NCBI GenBank assembly: GCA_030637065.1
Contig: DAOVVQ010000237.1
Span: 1 to 6,068 of the forward strand
Source of the DNA: Planctomycetota bacterium
Lineage (GTDB): Bacteria; Planctomycetota; Phycisphaerae; Sedimentisphaerales; Anaerohalosphaeraceae
DNA length: 6,068 nucleotides
Direction of reading: 5' to 3'
In this document: positions 5,668 to 6,068 of the stretch, piece after piece
Layout: each line of letters starts with the position of its first letter
How positions within the stretch are numbered: the stretch's first letter is position 1
Program-made: the position numbers and the translations under genes
Notes under the pieces: model-generated
What the model was told of the DNA's origin: nothing
The model's input: the letters and a program-made list of their open reading frames with translations, nothing else
The model's database searches: none

Positions 5668-5708
5668 TCCTTGCTCCTGATACTATCCATGAGGTCCCCT
5701 GTCCGGAT

Positions 5709-5737
5709 AGATTACGACGCGAGAGGGAAAATGTCAA
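5709..5737 (-). promoter_or_regulatory. Near-consensus sigma70 promoter of hldD
   Basis: On the minus strand a perfect -35 TTGACA (5737-5732) is followed after exactly 17 nt by -10 TAATCT (5714-5709, 4 of 6). The region just upstream of the -35 (5738-5763) is AT-rich and could act as an UP element. Transcription would start about 35 nt before the ATG, leaving a short leader containing the AGGAG site. The strength suggests constitutive expression; no obvious operator is seen. Confidence 0.75.
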
Positions 5738-5889
5738 TTCCAAACAATTTCTATAGATATTACGCATCGAATCCAGACTGAAAACAGCGTGTGGCGTGCG
5801 AGTCGGCGGGGGCAGTGCATCTATGGTAGCGATACGATTTGGGCGATTGGGTGATGGTAGACGATAGCAGGTGGCTGGATTATCGGACG
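5738..5889. other. Non-coding spacer with no recognised gene
   Basis: About 150 bases upstream of the hldD promoter hold no frame I would call a gene on either strand. The only pattern is an imperfect direct repeat, ATGGTAGCGATA (5823-5834) and ATGGTAGACGATA (5854-5866), which may be chance. Confidence 0.5.
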
Positions 5890-5931
5890 AAAAAAAAGGG
5901 CCGGTAAAAACCGGCCCTGCGTTGTTTTTTT
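5890..5931. terminator. Strong bidirectional-type intrinsic terminator
   Basis: An 8-bp GC-rich stem, AGGGCCGG (5897-5904) with CCGGCCCT (5911-5918), surrounds a 6-nt TAAAAA loop. On the minus strand it is followed directly by eight T (A run 5890-5897); on the + strand a T7 run follows after six bases (5925-5931). The leftward orientation is the stronger. Because hldD starts to its left and reads leftward, it most likely ends a leftward transcript coming from beyond the right edge. Confidence 0.8.
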
Positions 5932-5958
5932 CGCTGTCGATAGCTGAATCGCTGTTTT

Positions 5959-5993
5959 CCAGGCCCCCCTGGTTATTCCGGCTTTTTGGCCGG
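5959..5993. other. Two adjacent small hairpins
   Basis: CCAGG-CCCC-CCTGG (5959-5972) and CCGGC-TTTTTG-GCCGG (5978-5993) are both perfect 5-bp stems. Together with the terminator at 5890-5931 they make three hairpins in about 100 bases. Neither has a T run of its own on the far side. They could be the end of a leftward transcript or a small structured RNA. Confidence 0.4.
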
Positions 5994-5994
5994 T

Positions 5995-6066
5995 TCAGGG
6001 CTGGTTTAACATAGCGCGATATAGCTGGCGATCGCGAGGATCAAAATGCGTTTTTTGGTTACCGTA
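5995..6066 (-). CDS. Possible C-terminal end of a leftward gene (alternative to the + strand start at 6046)
   Basis: A minus-strand frame open from the right edge reads YGNQKTHFDPRDRQLYRAML and ends NQP at TGA 5997-5995. The terminator about 77 nt downstream, best oriented leftward, would suit a gene ending here. A second minus frame ending at TAA 6008-6006 (VTKKRILILAIASYIALC) is also open to the edge. With only some 20 residues each I cannot decide between them, and the + strand start at 6046 is a third option. Function unknown. Confidence 0.2.
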   Translation of the reverse strand, partial: YGNQKTHFDPRDRQLYRAMLNQP

Positions 6067-6068
6067 AA
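6046..6068 (+). CDS. Possible 5' end of a rightward gene (alternative to the leftward frame)
   Basis: ATG at 6046 is preceded by GAGGA (6036-6040) with a 5-nt spacer, a good ribosome-binding site, and begins MRFLVTVK before the window ends. No clear promoter is seen between the terminator and this start. Eight residues give no function. It excludes the leftward reading of the same stretch. Confidence 0.3.

Noticed and set aside
5820..5870. Possible degenerate third copy of the structured repeat
   Set aside because: It shares only GGGCGATTG and a nearby GATGGT with copy 2; the outer arms, inner stem and conserved tail are absent.
1..6068. CRISPR array, tRNA or rRNA genes, transposase
   Set aside because: No regularly spaced repeats, no tRNA-like cloverleaf or rRNA motif noticed, and no frame resembling a transposase or integrase on either strand.

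Overview
The window looks like a piece of a Gram-negative (LPS-making) bacterial chromosome of moderate GC. Two lines inside murD (2041-2160) count to 58% GC. It encodes peptidoglycan synthesis (murD), a group-2 type pyrimidine decarboxylase (pyrF), an LPS heptose epimerase (hldD/rfaD) and a PilZ protein. This mix and the gene order would fit a Planctomycetota/Phycisphaerae-like or other uncultured diderm lineage. That placement is inference; no rRNA or other lineage marker is present.

Layout, left to right: (1) 1-315, the 3' end of an AT-rich (about 38% GC) gene of unknown function on the + strand, cut by the left edge. (2) 356-384, a terminator serving the leftward PilZ gene at 413-898. (3) 914-1336, a gene-poor stretch holding a 55-codon leftward open frame of unknown origin (959-1126), a stray copy of the last 32 bp of the murD region (1125-1156), and copy 1 of a strongly structured repeat (1170-1299). 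(4) A leftward two-gene operon, pyrF (3698-2757) then murD (2719-1337), with a recognisable promoter. (5) A rightward gene for a single-pass membrane-anchored protein of unknown function (3821-4504), whose -10 box overlaps that of pyrF. (6) Copy 2 of the structured repeat (4535-4683), between the ends of that gene and hldD. (7) Leftward hldD (5667-4696) behind a near-consensus sigma70 promoter. (8) 5738-6068, which is largely non-coding, with a strong terminator and two further hairpins and only ambiguous gene edges.

The recognised genes all serve the cell envelope or its precursors. PyrF makes UMP, which feeds the UDP-sugars consumed in peptidoglycan synthesis; MurD adds D-Glu to UDP-MurNAc-L-Ala; HldD makes the L-glycero heptose donor for LPS inner core. 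No dcw-cluster or other LPS-core genes are adjacent.

I see no convincing new multi-gene system. The signals most worth following are the paired structured repeats next to the 3' ends of murD and hldD, and the duplicated murD tail that brackets one of them.
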